A DNA stretch of 64,000 nucleotides, from positions 53,386 to 117,385 of the forward strand of contig JAIVJS010000006.1 of assembly GCA_020199905.1 (NCBI GenBank), read 5' to 3'. The notes beneath the pieces were generated by a model that was not told the origin of the DNA, made no database searches, and was given only the letters and a program-made list of their open reading frames with translations. This DNA comes from Acidobacteriota bacterium (GTDB lineage: Bacteria; Acidobacteriota; Thermoanaerobaculia; UBA5066; Gp7-AA6). A program made the position numbers and the translations under genes. Below are positions 41,601 through 51,546 of this stretch, in pieces; within the stretch, counting starts at the first letter, position 1; the number at the start of each line of letters is the position of its first letter.

Positions 41601-42969
41601 GTGGTGCGATGCGGAAGTCCTGCGCTCCCTGAAGCGCCGCTCGCTCGCCCGGCTCCGGCGGGAGGTGGAGCCCGTGCTGCCGGCCGCGCTCGGCCGGTTC
41701 TCCGCGGACTGGCAGGGCGTGCGCTCCCCGCGCAAGGGCCTCGATGCCCTCCTCTCGGCCATCGAGCAGCTGCAGGGCTGCCCGCTGCCGGCTTCCGTGC
41801 TCGAGAGCGAGATCCTCCCCGCGCGCGTCACCGGCTACAAGCCCGCGGACCTCGATCTGCTCTGCGCCGCAGGAGAGGTGATGTGGCGGGGGATCGAGTC
41901 GGTGGGCCCCTCGGACGGGCGGATTGCGCTGCATCTGCCCGACCGATACGCGCTCCTCGCCCGGCCGGCGGCGTCGTCGGAAGGGGAGCTCGCCGAACGA
42001 TTGCGCCAGATCCTGTCGGCGCGCGGGGCGCTTTTCTTTTCGGATCTCGTGACAGAGACGGGCGCCTTCGCGGGCGACGTTCTCCGATCGCTCTGGGACC
42101 TCGTCTGGGCCGGTGAAGCGACCAACGACACTCTGGCGCCCCTCCGCTCCTTCCTGAAAGGTGGGACGTCCGAAGAACGGAGGAACTTTCGCGGGCGGTC
42201 CTTCCGGAGCCGCCGCTCGGGTCCTCCGGGCAGTGAGGGGCGATGGTCGCTTCTTCCCGCCGTCGGCTCCGCCGGGCCGAGCGAGACCGAGCGCCGCACG
42301 GCCCTCGCAGCCTCTCTGCTCGAACGGTACGGAGTCGTGACGCGCGAAGCGGTGCACGCCGAAGGGATCGTGGGAGGGTTTTCGACCGTGTATCCGATCT
42401 TCCAGGCCATGGAGCAGGCGGGCCGGATCCGGCGCGGCTATTTCGTCGCTGGGCTCGGCGCCACGCAATTCGCCCTGCCGGGCGCTGACGACCGGCTGCG
42501 GTCCTCGCGCGAGCCGGAGCCCGAGGGCGAGGGACGGACGTGGATCCTGGCCGCGGCAGACCCCGCGAACCCGTACGGCGCCGCGGTGTCGTGGCCGGAG
42601 ACCTCCGGCGCGTCCCCGCGCCCCTCCCGCGCGGCGGGGGCGCGCGTGCTGCTTCGAGAGGGGGAGCTTCTGGCCGCGTCGGGGCGCGGGGAAAGAACCC
42701 TGATCACGTTTCTTCCTCCGGAAGAGCCGGAGCGGACCGAGGCGGCCCGGGCGATCGCGTCGACTCTCGCCGGCCTCGTCGAAGAGGGCCGGCGCCGCGC
42801 CGTCCTGATCGGACGCATCGACGGCGCGGACCCCGGGATCTCGCCTCTCGCTCCCTTTCTCATCGCGGCGGGCTTCACGCTCGGGAGTCGCGGATTCTTG
42901 AAACGCGGGGCGGGCCTCCGGCCGCCCGGCCCCCAGGACAACACGCGCTCCTCCGCATCCGATGCCTGA
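38664..42969 (+). pseudogene. lhr: Lhr-type DEAD/DEAH helicase, frameshifted at an apparent internal deletion near 40955-40963
   Basis: First half: LLLAPTGSGKTLAAFLTAIDRLLF, VDEIHSLV, ...FAARFRENAAR then out of frame; second half: FAAAILFSYVANFVYDGDAPLAERRAQAL... to 42969. Confidence 0.85.
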
Positions 42970-43786
42970 AGGAGACACGATCCTGCGCGCCGCGCGGACG
43001 CTGGCGCGGGCGCTCGAAGGCAAAGAGATCGTCCGGTGGTGGTCGCCGCTTCCGACGTTGTCGGACGGGGCTTTCGCGGGAAGCCGGGTTGTCCGCGTGG
43101 AAGCGCGCGGGAAACATCTGCTGATGCACTTCGACGACGGCCGGGTCCTCCACTCTCACATGCAGATGGTCGGATCCTGGCACGTCTACAGGCCCGGAGA
43201 GACGTGGCGCAAGCCCGAGCGGCTGGCGCGGGCGGTTCTTCAGACCGTTGACTTCGTCGCGGTGTGCTTCAACGCGCCGGTGTTGGAGATTCTGACCTCC
43301 AGAGGTCTCTCCCGCCACGAGCGGCTCGCGCGTCTCGGTCCGGATCTCCTCTCCGAGTCTTTTGACCCCGAGGCGGCTCGCGTCCGTCTTCGAGCAATCC
43401 AGGACTTGCCGATCGGCGAAGCCCTGCTGGCCCAGAACGCTCTCGCGGGAATCGGGAACATCTACAAGTCCGAGTCTCTCTTCGCGGCGCAAACAAGCCC
43501 GTTCCTGCCCGTGGCACTCATGTCGGACGCGGAGATCGACCGGATTGTTCATTCTGCGCGCCAACTGATGTTGGCGAACGTCTTTTCGGCCGGAAGGGCC
43601 CGCACCACACGAGCCGGGTCGACGGGACCACGGTATTCCGTCTATCGGCGTTCCGGACTTCCGTGTCTCTCCTGCGGCACTCGCATCCGCATGCGCCGGC
43701 AGGGGACGTCGGGGCGCTCGACCTACTGGTGCCCCTGCTGCCAGCCGGCTCGCGGCGCAGCACCGCCGGGGGAAGAACTGAAATAG
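42962..43786 (+). CDS. nei: Fpg/Nei-family DNA glycosylase (endonuclease VIII-like)
   Basis: MPEGDTILRAARTLARAL; LHSHMQMVGSWHVY; AGIGNIYKSE; C-terminal zinc-finger-like CLSCGTRIRMRRQGTSGRSTYWCPCCQ; 8-nt overlap with lhr. Confidence 0.93.
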   Translation: MPEGDTILRAARTLARALEGKEIVRWWSPLPTLSDGAFAGSRVVRVEARGKHLLMHFDDGRVLHSHMQMVGSWHVYRPGETWRKPERLARAVLQTVDFVAVCFNAPVLEILTSRGLSRHERLARLGPDLLSESFDPEAARVRLRAIQDLPIGEALLAQNALAGIGNIYKSESLFAAQTSPFLPVALMSDAEIDRIVHSARQLMLANVFSAGRARTTRAGSTGPRYSVYRRSGLPCLSCGTRIRMRRQGTSGRSTYWCPCCQPARGAAPPGEELK

Positions 43787-43821
43787 GATTTCAGGCCTCG
43801 GTTTGCAGATGGAGGGTCTCC

Positions 43822-44790
43822 ATGGGATTCCGCACGCTCTCACCGCTTCTGAGCGCCGCCCTTTTCGTGTCTCTTGCCGGGTCCGTGTCCGCACAGGAAT
43901 GGCGCGGAGGCAGGGTGCGTGTCGAGGGTTTCGTCAAGAACGAAAAAGGGGAGCCGATCGAGGGCGCCAGAGTCCACCTGCGATGGAAGCAGCACCCCGA
44001 CGGCCCCGACCTCGTCACGGATAAAAAGGGAAAGTGGGCCATGCTCGGCCTGGCCAGCGGCGCGTGGAACATCGATTTTGAAGCGCCGGGCTACCAGACG
44101 CGACAGATCGCGGCTCAGTTGAAGGAGACCGAGCGCAACCCTCCTATCGACGTCCAGCTCCAGGCTCTCCAGCCGGCCCCGGCCGCGCGGGAGCAGGAGC
44201 AGATCCTCGTCGGCGGCAGCAGGATTTCCAAAGAAACCTCGGAGGCCATCGATAAGGCCAACGCGGCCTTCGGTGCGAAGAAGTACGCCGAGGCGCGGGA
44301 GAACTACGCTCTGGCGCTGACGGAGATTCCCGCCAACGCTCCGCTGCTGATGCGGCTGGCCGCGTCGTACTACGGGGAAGGCAACTTCGAAAAGGCCATC
44401 CAGTACGCGCGCCTGGCCGCGGACAAGGACCCGCAGGACCCGACGCCCTGGCGCCTGATCGCGGAGCTCGAGCTCCAGGGCGGCAACCTGGAGGCGGGGC
44501 AGGCGGCGCTCTCCAGGGTGCCGGAAGACAAGATCAAGGACGGGCAGCCGTATCTGAACATCGGCATACTCCTGCTCAACAAGAAGAAGACGTCGGAGGC
44601 GGAGGCCGCTCTGAGCAAAGCCGTGGCGGTTCAGCCCGGTCTGGCCGACGCCTATTACATGCGTGCGCTGGCCCGCATCCAGCTGAAAAAGAAGTCAGAG
44701 GCCCGCGCCGACCTGGAGAAATACCTCCAGCTCGCGCCCAACGGCACAGAGGCCAGGGACGCTCGCGACATGCTGAAAACGCTGTCGTGA
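43822..44790 (+). CDS. Exported carboxypeptidase-regulatory-like domain + TPR protein (copy 1)
   Basis: Signal peptide; EGFVKNEKGEPIEGARVHLRWKQ...GKWAMLGLASGAWNIDFEAPGY; C-terminal TPRs. Confidence 0.88.
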   Translation: MGFRTLSPLLSAALFVSLAGSVSAQEWRGGRVRVEGFVKNEKGEPIEGARVHLRWKQHPDGPDLVTDKKGKWAMLGLASGAWNIDFEAPGYQTRQIAAQLKETERNPPIDVQLQALQPAPAAREQEQILVGGSRISKETSEAIDKANAAFGAKKYAEARENYALALTEIPANAPLLMRLAASYYGEGNFEKAIQYARLAADKDPQDPTPWRLIAELELQGGNLEAGQAALSRVPEDKIKDGQPYLNIGILLLNKKKTSEAEAALSKAVAVQPGLADAYYMRALARIQLKKKSEARADLEKYLQLAPNGTEARDARDMLKTLS

Positions 44791-44809
44791 TCCCGCCTTC
44801 GCGCCGGAT

Positions 44810-46969
44810 TTGAAGATTCGGCCTCGCGGGTCACGCCGGCGCGCCGCGCTGCTGCTCGGTTTAGCGCTCTGCGCGGCGGCGTGCTCGCGTCGGGGGCCCG
44901 GGGTCTTCCCTCATGCGCCGGTGATCGTCGTTTCGATCGACACTCTTCGCGCGGACCACCTGCCGGCGTACGGCTATCGCGGTGTCGACACGCCCCATCT
45001 CGACGCTCTCGCGAAGGATTCGGTCGTCTTCGACAACGCGGTCGCGCACGTTCCGTTGACACTTCCCTCTCACGTTTCGCTTTGGACCGGCCTGCTGCCC
45101 TTCCAGCACGGCGTCCGGGACAACGTGGGATATCGCATGGCCGGGAAGCATCCGACGCTCGCCGGATTTCTCCGCGCGCTCGGGTACGCGACCGGCGGAG
45201 CGGTTTCCGCGTTCGTGCTCGATCACGGCTCCGGCGTTGCCGAAGGCTTCGAGTACTACGAGGACGGAATCGAGAGCCGCGACGTCGCGGAGGCGCTGGG
45301 GCGCGTGCAGCGAGCCGGGGGCGAAACCGAGGCCCTGCTGGAGCATTGGATCGCGCGGCAGACCCCCGGACGGCCTCTCTTCGCCTTCCTGCATCTCTAC
45401 GAGCCGCATTCGCCGTACGACCCTTCCGAGCCCTTTCGGACGAAGTACGCCGGGCGGCCCTACGACGGGGAGATCGCCACAGCCGACGCGATCGTGGGAC
45501 GCTTCCTCGCCTTTACCAGAACTCGCGGAATCTACGACAGGGCCGTCGTGATCCTGCTCTCCGATCACGGCGAGGGACTCGGCGAGCATGGCGAAGACGA
45601 GCACGGCATCCTCCTCTACCGGGAGACGCTGCGGGTCCCACTCTTCGTGAAACTGCCGCGCTCGCGCGACGCGGGGCGGCGTGTGAGCGCGCCGGCGGGG
45701 CTCGCGGACGTCTTCCCGACCGTGGCTGCGCTCCTCGGGGAGAAAGCGCCCGAAGGACTCTCGGGGTTGCCGCTCCTCGAGCGCGGCGGGTCGGAACGGG
45801 CTCGCTCTGTCTACAGTGAGACGCTCTACCCGCGCTACCATTTCGGCTGGAGCGATCTCGCTTCCCTGACGGATGCCCGGTACCACTACATCGCCGCGCC
45901 GCGGGCTGAGCTCTTCGACTGGACGAGCGATCCTTCGGAGAAGACCAATCTGGCTTCGGGGCTGCCTCCGGCTTTTCGCTCGTTGCGGCTGGCGCTGGAG
46001 AAGATGGATCGGCCTCTCCAGCCCCCGGGCTCTGCCGACCCCGAAACCGTGCGGAAGCTCGCCTCGCTCGGCTACATCGGGGCCGCCGCGCCGGCCACCC
46101 ACCGGAAGGACCTGCCGGACCCCAAGGACCGGATCTCAACGCTCGGACGACTCAAGGACGCTACGCGCCTCGCCTCGGAGCACCGGGACGACGCCGCCGT
46201 GGCGCTGCTCCGGACCGTGGTTCGTGAAAACCCGCTTCTGCTCGATGGCTGGGAGACTCTTGCGCGGCTCCTGCGCGGCTCGGGTCGGCCCCGCGAGGCG
46301 ATCGCCGCCCTCGAAGAAGCCGACCGTCTTTCTCCCGCGACCGCTCCGATCCTGCTCGGCCTCGCTGATCTTCACCGAGAGACGGGCAATCTTCAAAAAG
46401 CGTGGTCGCTCGCGCAGGCGGCCGGCGCCGCGGGCGGGGCCGGGGTCCCCGGTGAGCTCGCCGAGATTGCTCTGGCACGAAAGGACCTGGCCGAGGCCGC
46501 GCGGCAGGCGGAGGCGGCGCTGGCGGGAAGCGAAACGTCTCGAGCGCCGCTCTTGACGCTCGCGCGCATTGAGCAGGCGCGAGGAAATCCGGACGGCGCG
46601 CTGCGGCAGCTGGACCGGGCGCTCGGGGTTCAGCTTCGATGGAAGCAGGGTCCGATGCGCAACCTGCAGGCGTTGCGCGGGGACGCTCTGGCCCGTCTGG
46701 GCCGCGAGCGGGAAGCCGAGGCGGCGTTCCGGGAGGAAATTGAGGCCTTCCCCGGCAATCTGGACGCCTGGTCGCGCCTGGCGGTCCTGTTTGCGGGCGG
46801 AGGCCGAGAGGCCGAGTTCCGCGGCCTGCTCGAAGAGATGACCCGGCGGGTCGGAAGCCGGCAGGCGCTGGAGACCGCCGGGCGGCTCTGCCGGATCGTC
46901 GGAGATCGCTGGTGCGCGAAGCATTGGGGCGCGAAATTGAAAGAAGTCGCTACGGCAGCCGGATCCTGA
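44810..46969 (+). CDS. Alkaline phosphatase/sulfatase-fold lipoprotein with C-terminal TPRs (AP-TPR 1)
   Basis: Lipobox LCAAAC; VIVVSIDTLRADHLPAYGY; VPLTLPSHVSLWTGLLPFQHGVRDN (Thr at the nucleophile position); LLSDHGEGLGEHGEDEHG. Confidence 0.88.
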   Translation: MKIRPRGSRRRAALLLGLALCAAACSRRGPGVFPHAPVIVVSIDTLRADHLPAYGYRGVDTPHLDALAKDSVVFDNAVAHVPLTLPSHVSLWTGLLPFQHGVRDNVGYRMAGKHPTLAGFLRALGYATGGAVSAFVLDHGSGVAEGFEYYEDGIESRDVAEALGRVQRAGGETEALLEHWIARQTPGRPLFAFLHLYEPHSPYDPSEPFRTKYAGRPYDGEIATADAIVGRFLAFTRTRGIYDRAVVILLSDHGEGLGEHGEDEHGILLYRETLRVPLFVKLPRSRDAGRRVSAPAGLADVFPTVAALLGEKAPEGLSGLPLLERGGSERARSVYSETLYPRYHFGWSDLASLTDARYHYIAAPRAELFDWTSDPSEKTNLASGLPPAFRSLRLALEKMDRPLQPPGSADPETVRKLASLGYIGAAAPATHRKDLPDPKDRISTLGRLKDATRLASEHRDDAAVALLRTVVRENPLLLDGWETLARLLRGSGRPREAIAALEEADRLSPATAPILLGLADLHRETGNLQKAWSLAQAAGAAGGAGVPGELAEIALARKDLAEAARQAEAALAGSETSRAPLLTLARIEQARGNPDGALRQLDRALGVQLRWKQGPMRNLQALRGDALARLGREREAEAAFREEIEAFPGNLDAWSRLAVLFAGGGREAEFRGLLEEMTRRVGSRQALETAGRLCRIVGDRWCAKHWGAKLKEVATAAGS

Positions 46970-47042
46970 GTCGCTGGCAGCGTTCCTGGTCGCCACTCGC
47001 GGGTCCGATCCGGATCTTTGAATCGAATTCCAAGAAATTGAA

Positions 47043-47070
47043 TGCCCGCGATCGTCCGCGGGCACTTTTC
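47043..47070 (+). terminator. Rho-independent-like terminator
   Basis: TGCCCGCG-ATCGTC-CGCGGGCA-CTTTT. Confidence 0.7.
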
Positions 47071-47258
47071 GCAACCGCGCATCCAAAAAAAGCTCGCAGC
47101 TTCAGCAGCTTATGGGGTTTAAGCTACAAAATAATTGTCATGTTTCACTGGCCTTTGCCTTGCTAGACAAATAGTCTCATTGGTGAAATACCGGCTCACT
47201 CCGGCGGAAAGTGTGTCGATTCCTTTCGCATTGAGTTTTCAGCTCATAAGGAGGGTGT

Positions 47259-49589
47259 ATGGCGAAGCGATTTCCATGGATCGTGTCGGCGGTCGCTCTC
47301 GTGGCCCTGCTGGTGGCGATGCCCGGACTCTCGCAGTTCGGCCAATCCACGGGCGGTATCCACGGAAGGGTCGTTGACGAAACCGGCGGCGCCCTGCCGG
47401 GAGTCTCGGTCGTGGTCAAGGGACCGGGCGCCCCGCAGACGATATTTACGGACGCCCGGGGAGAGTTTCACTCGGTCAACCTCCCGCCCGGCAACTACAC
47501 CCTGACTCTCGCTCTTTCGGCCTTCTCGTCGGTCAGCCGCGAGAACGTGACGGTCAGCGTCGGCCGCGACACCGAGCTGACGATACCGATGAAGCTTTCC
47601 GCGGTGGCCGCGACGGTGACAGTGACGGGAGAGACCCCGGTTCTGGACACGCGCCGCGTCCAGACCGGCGCCACGGTCGATCAACAGGAGTTGAAGAGCA
47701 TTCCGACGGCTCGCGATCCCTGGGTGATCCTCCAGACGATCCCGGGCGTTCAGCTGGATCGGGTCAACGTGGCCGGCAGCGAGAGCGGCCAGCAGTCCTC
47801 CTTCACGAGCAAAGGGTCGGCCGGCGGGACCTTCCAGGTGGACGGGGTCAACATGACCGACATGTCCGCTCTGGGCGCCTCCGCGGGCTACTACGACTTC
47901 GATTCCTTCCAGGAGATGCAGGTGATCACGGGCGGCAGCGACCCGTCCGTGCAGGGGTCGGGCGCCCACCTGAACATGATCACCAAGCGCGGCACCAACG
48001 ACATCCATGGGAGCGCCCGGATTTTTGCGGTCGACAAGCATTTCCAGTCCAACAACCTTCCCGCGGAGGCGAAGGCCCAGTCGGTGCCCTTAGCTTCCGG
48101 AAACCACATCGACAGCGTGCAGGACTACGGGGTTGAGGCCGGCGGACCGGCCTGGAGAGACCACCTCTGGCTCTGGGGCTCCTACGGACGGGATCAGATC
48201 AACCTGATCACGGCCGGCGGCGTCTCCGACAAGACGACACTCGAGGACTTCAACGCGAAGGTCAACGCGCAGTTTGTCCCCTCCAACTCGATCGAAGGCT
48301 GGTATCTGCGCAGCGACAAGCTGAAGTTCGGCCGCAATGCCGGCCCCACGCACCCGCAAGAGACCACGTGGGACCAGATCCTGCCTCAGAACACCTGGAA
48401 GATTCAGGATTCGCAGGTCTTCTCCTCGAGCCTGTTCGCGTCCGTTCAGTACAGCGGGCAGAACGGGGTTTTCAACCTGACTCCCGAAGGAGGTCTCGCC
48501 AAGCAGGCCTTCCTGGACGCGGACGGCGTCTGGCACAATTCGTACGAGTTCTACTCCGCGCCCCGTCCGCAGCGGCAGTTTCGAGCGGACACCTCGTTCT
48601 TCTTCAACACCGGCTCGCTCGGACATGAGCTGAAGGCCGGTTTCAGCTACAGCGTCGGCACCCCGACCAGCAACGTGGACAAGAATCTGAAGGCGCCGAC
48701 GACCGACGAGTTCATCGCCGGAGTGGACCACGAGCTGCTGTCGGGCCTCGCGGTGGGCGTCAACTACACCTACCGCAAGTTCAAGGATCAGCTCTACTCG
48801 GCGCGTTACGACTCGGCGACCGGCCGTGTCCTCAATCGAAACGACTACGTTCAGTACACGACGCTCACGGGCACGCTGCCAAACGGGAGCCCCTACAGCC
48901 AGCCGGTCTACAACATCGATCGCCCGGTCATCACGGCTCTCGGCGGGGTGCCCCCGGGTTTCCTCACCTTCAATCGGCCCGACTTCAACACGACCTACAA
49001 CGGCGTGGAACTGACGTTGAACAAGCGCCTCGCCAACCGGTGGCTGGCCCGCGGCAGCTTCGTCTACAACGCCAATAAGCAGCATGTCGGTTTGAACGGG
49101 TGCGCCGATCCGACCAACGTTCTGACCACCTCCACGGTCAACGCCCAGACCTGCCGCGACAACGACTTCATCGCGACAGGTGGCAAAGGAAGCACTTACC
49201 TGAACTCGAAGTGGCAATTCAACGCCGTCGGCATGTATCAGCTTCCGCTCGGCTTCAACATTGCCGCGAACGTTTACGGGCGGCAGGGCTACCCGATCAA
49301 CTATTACCGCCGGTCGAGCGGCGTGACGGACAAGTTGACGCGAAACGTCGTGGTCGTGGCCGCGGACGCCGAGCGGTACAAGAATCTGTACGAGATCGAT
49401 CTCCGGGCGGAGAAAGTCGCCAGCATCACTCAGAGCGCGAACCTCACGCTCTCGCTCGACCTGTTCAACGTGACCAACCAGAACACGGTCCTCCAGAGGC
49501 AGAACCGCTTGAACCTGGCCAGCACGAACACCATCCGGGAGATTCAGAGCCCCCGGATCTATCGATTCGGCGCCCGGCTCTCCTTCTAA
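47259..49589 (+). CDS. Oar/TonB-receptor-like outer membrane protein with N-terminal carboxypeptidase-regulatory domain (copy 1); apparent in-frame internal deletion
   Basis: GGIHGRVVDETGGALPGVSVVVKG; plug-like TFQVDGVNMTDMSALGAS...LNMITKRGTNDIHGSARIF; C-terminal RFGARLSF; about 206 aa shorter than the paralog at 58185. Confidence 0.88.
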   Translation: MAKRFPWIVSAVALVALLVAMPGLSQFGQSTGGIHGRVVDETGGALPGVSVVVKGPGAPQTIFTDARGEFHSVNLPPGNYTLTLALSAFSSVSRENVTVSVGRDTELTIPMKLSAVAATVTVTGETPVLDTRRVQTGATVDQQELKSIPTARDPWVILQTIPGVQLDRVNVAGSESGQQSSFTSKGSAGGTFQVDGVNMTDMSALGASAGYYDFDSFQEMQVITGGSDPSVQGSGAHLNMITKRGTNDIHGSARIFAVDKHFQSNNLPAEAKAQSVPLASGNHIDSVQDYGVEAGGPAWRDHLWLWGSYGRDQINLITAGGVSDKTTLEDFNAKVNAQFVPSNSIEGWYLRSDKLKFGRNAGPTHPQETTWDQILPQNTWKIQDSQVFSSSLFASVQYSGQNGVFNLTPEGGLAKQAFLDADGVWHNSYEFYSAPRPQRQFRADTSFFFNTGSLGHELKAGFSYSVGTPTSNVDKNLKAPTTDEFIAGVDHELLSGLAVGVNYTYRKFKDQLYSARYDSATGRVLNRNDYVQYTTLTGTLPNGSPYSQPVYNIDRPVITALGGVPPGFLTFNRPDFNTTYNGVELTLNKRLANRWLARGSFVYNANKQHVGLNGCADPTNVLTTSTVNAQTCRDNDFIATGGKGSTYLNSKWQFNAVGMYQLPLGFNIAANVYGRQGYPINYYRRSSGVTDKLTRNVVVVAADAERYKNLYEIDLRAEKVASITQSANLTLSLDLFNVTNQNTVLQRQNRLNLASTNTIREIQSPRIYRFGARLSF

Positions 49590-49610
49590 GAGCTTCGATC
49601 CATTCTTCGA

Positions 49611-49639
49611 CCGCCGGGAATGACCTTCCCGGCGGTTTT
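49611..49639 (+). terminator. Rho-independent terminator after OMP copy 1
   Basis: CCGCCGGGAA-TGAC-CTTCCCGGCGG-TTTTTTTT. Confidence 0.9.
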
Positions 49640-49657
49640 TTTTATGATCGGAGAACG

Positions 49658-51490
49658 GTGCGCAAGTTCCTGACCGGCCTTCTTCCCTATCAACACGGGA
49701 TTCGTGACAACTCGGGATTTCGACTCGAGCCCTCCACTCCGACCGTCGCCACGCTCCTCAAAGCGAAGGGCTACGCCACCGGGGCCTTCGTCGGAGCGTT
49801 CCCGCTCGATTCGCGGTTCGGCCTCGCGCGCGGATTCGACGTGTACGACGATCGTTACCCGAAGGGGAAGACGGCGCTCGATTTCGAGATGCCCGAGCGC
49901 CCGGCTCCGGAAGTCGTCTCGGCCGCTCTGGCGTGGTGGAACGGAAAATCCGGCCAGCCGCGGTTTCTCTGGGTCCACCTCTACGACTGCCACGCCCCCT
50001 ATCGGCCCCCGTCTCCGTTTCGCGAACGCTTTGCCGACGATCTGTATCTGGGCGAAGTGGCCGCCGTGGATGCCGCGCTCGCGCCTCTGCTCGGACCTTT
50101 TCTCGAGGGCAAGGGGCCGCCCGCCCTGATCATCGTGACGGCGGATCACGGGGAGGCGCGAGGGGACCATGGCGAAGAGTCCCACGGGCTTTTTGCGTAC
50201 GAATCGACTCTCCATGTTCCGCTGATCCTCTGGATGAAAGGGGCGGTGGCACCCGGCTCGACGAACGACTCTGTTCGTCACGTGGACATCGCCCCGACGG
50301 TGCTCGCGGCGGCCAGGATCTCAAAGCCCGCCGGTTGGACCGGATCGTCCCTGCTGGGAGTCCGCGAGGCCGGAACTCCTGCCGGCTCGTACTTCGAGGC
50401 GTACTCCACCGCTTATAACCGGGGGTGGGCGCCCCTGCGGGGGATGCTCGGCGATCGCTACAAGTACGTCGATCTGCCCGTGCCGGAGCTCTACGATCTG
50501 AACAGGGATCCCGGGGAGCAGAGGAACCTCGCCGCAGCGAACGGGGAAGAGCTGCGCCGCCTGGCGAGGACCATGGCTCCCGAGTCTTCGATTGCGTCCC
50601 CTCGTTCGAATGTCGCTTCGGAAGACGCGCGGCGGTTGAAGAGTCTCGGCTATCTCTCCGGAAACGCCGCTGTGAAGAAGACCTACGGCCCCGAGGACGA
50701 CCCGAAGAACCTGGTCGGCATCGACCGCGAGCTCCACGCCTGCGTGGATCTCTACCAGCGCGGAGAATTGGTCCAGGCCGTCGCGCTCGCGCGCCGGGTC
50801 GTCGCGGAGCGGCCGACGATGCCTCTGGCTTATCAGAATCTGGCTTTCCTGCTGCGCCAGCAGGGCGCTTCCGCGGAAGCCCTGAGGACTTATGACGAGG
50901 CGGTCGGCCGCGGCGTCGCGCAGGAGGATCTGATGGTCCACTTCGGGCTCGCGCTCTGCGAGTCGGGACGCGCTCCCCAGGCGGTCCGCGTGCTGCTGCC
51001 ATTTTCCGAGAGCCGCGATCCGGAGACGTTAAACGCTCTCGGAATCGCCTATTCGGATTCCGGACAGCCCGGTCGCGCGGCGTCACTCTTCGCGCGGACC
51101 CTCGACCTCGACGCCGGAAACGTCGAAGCGTATGAAAATCTCGGGATTGTTCACCTGCGCGGTGACGACGCCGCGGCGGCGAAAGAGTCTTTCAGACGCG
51201 CTCTTGCGATCGACGACCGGCTCCCGCGGGCCTGGAACGGGCTGGGGGTTGCTCTCGCGCGCCTGGGCAACGAGCGCGAAGCGATCGACTCCTGGTCAAG
51301 GGCCGTTGTCCTCGATCCGAAGCTGTACGACGCGCTCTTCAATCTGGGCCTGACCGCGGCCAAGAACGGAATGCGACGCGAGGCGCGGGGGGCGCTGGAG
51401 CGCTTCGTCGCAACCGCGCCCCTGACTCAGTACGCGGCGGACGTTCAGAGGGCGAGGCAGCTTCTCAAAGCGCTCGGGACGGGTTCCTGA
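49658..51490 (+). pseudogene. AP-TPR 2: alkaline phosphatase/sulfatase-fold TPR protein lacking signal peptide and nucleophile region
   Basis: GTG start VRKF runs directly into LTGLLPYQHGIRDNSGF...; paralogs have about 75-100 aa before this point. Confidence 0.7.
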
Positions 51491-51546
51491 AACGCCGCGC
51501 GTTTCCGGGAAGACACGCGGTATCGGCCCTGCTGGCCGCGAGCGCC

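Noticed and set aside
44810-46969. Standard formylglycine sulfatase annotation for the AP-TPR proteins
   Set aside because: No C/S-x-P-x-R motif; Thr occupies the nucleophile position.
47259-49589. Calling the OMPs true siderophore/B12 TonB-dependent transporters
   Set aside because: Domain layout (CarboxypepD_reg plus plug-like region plus barrel) is Oar-like; substrate cannot be inferred and no convincing TonB box was identified.
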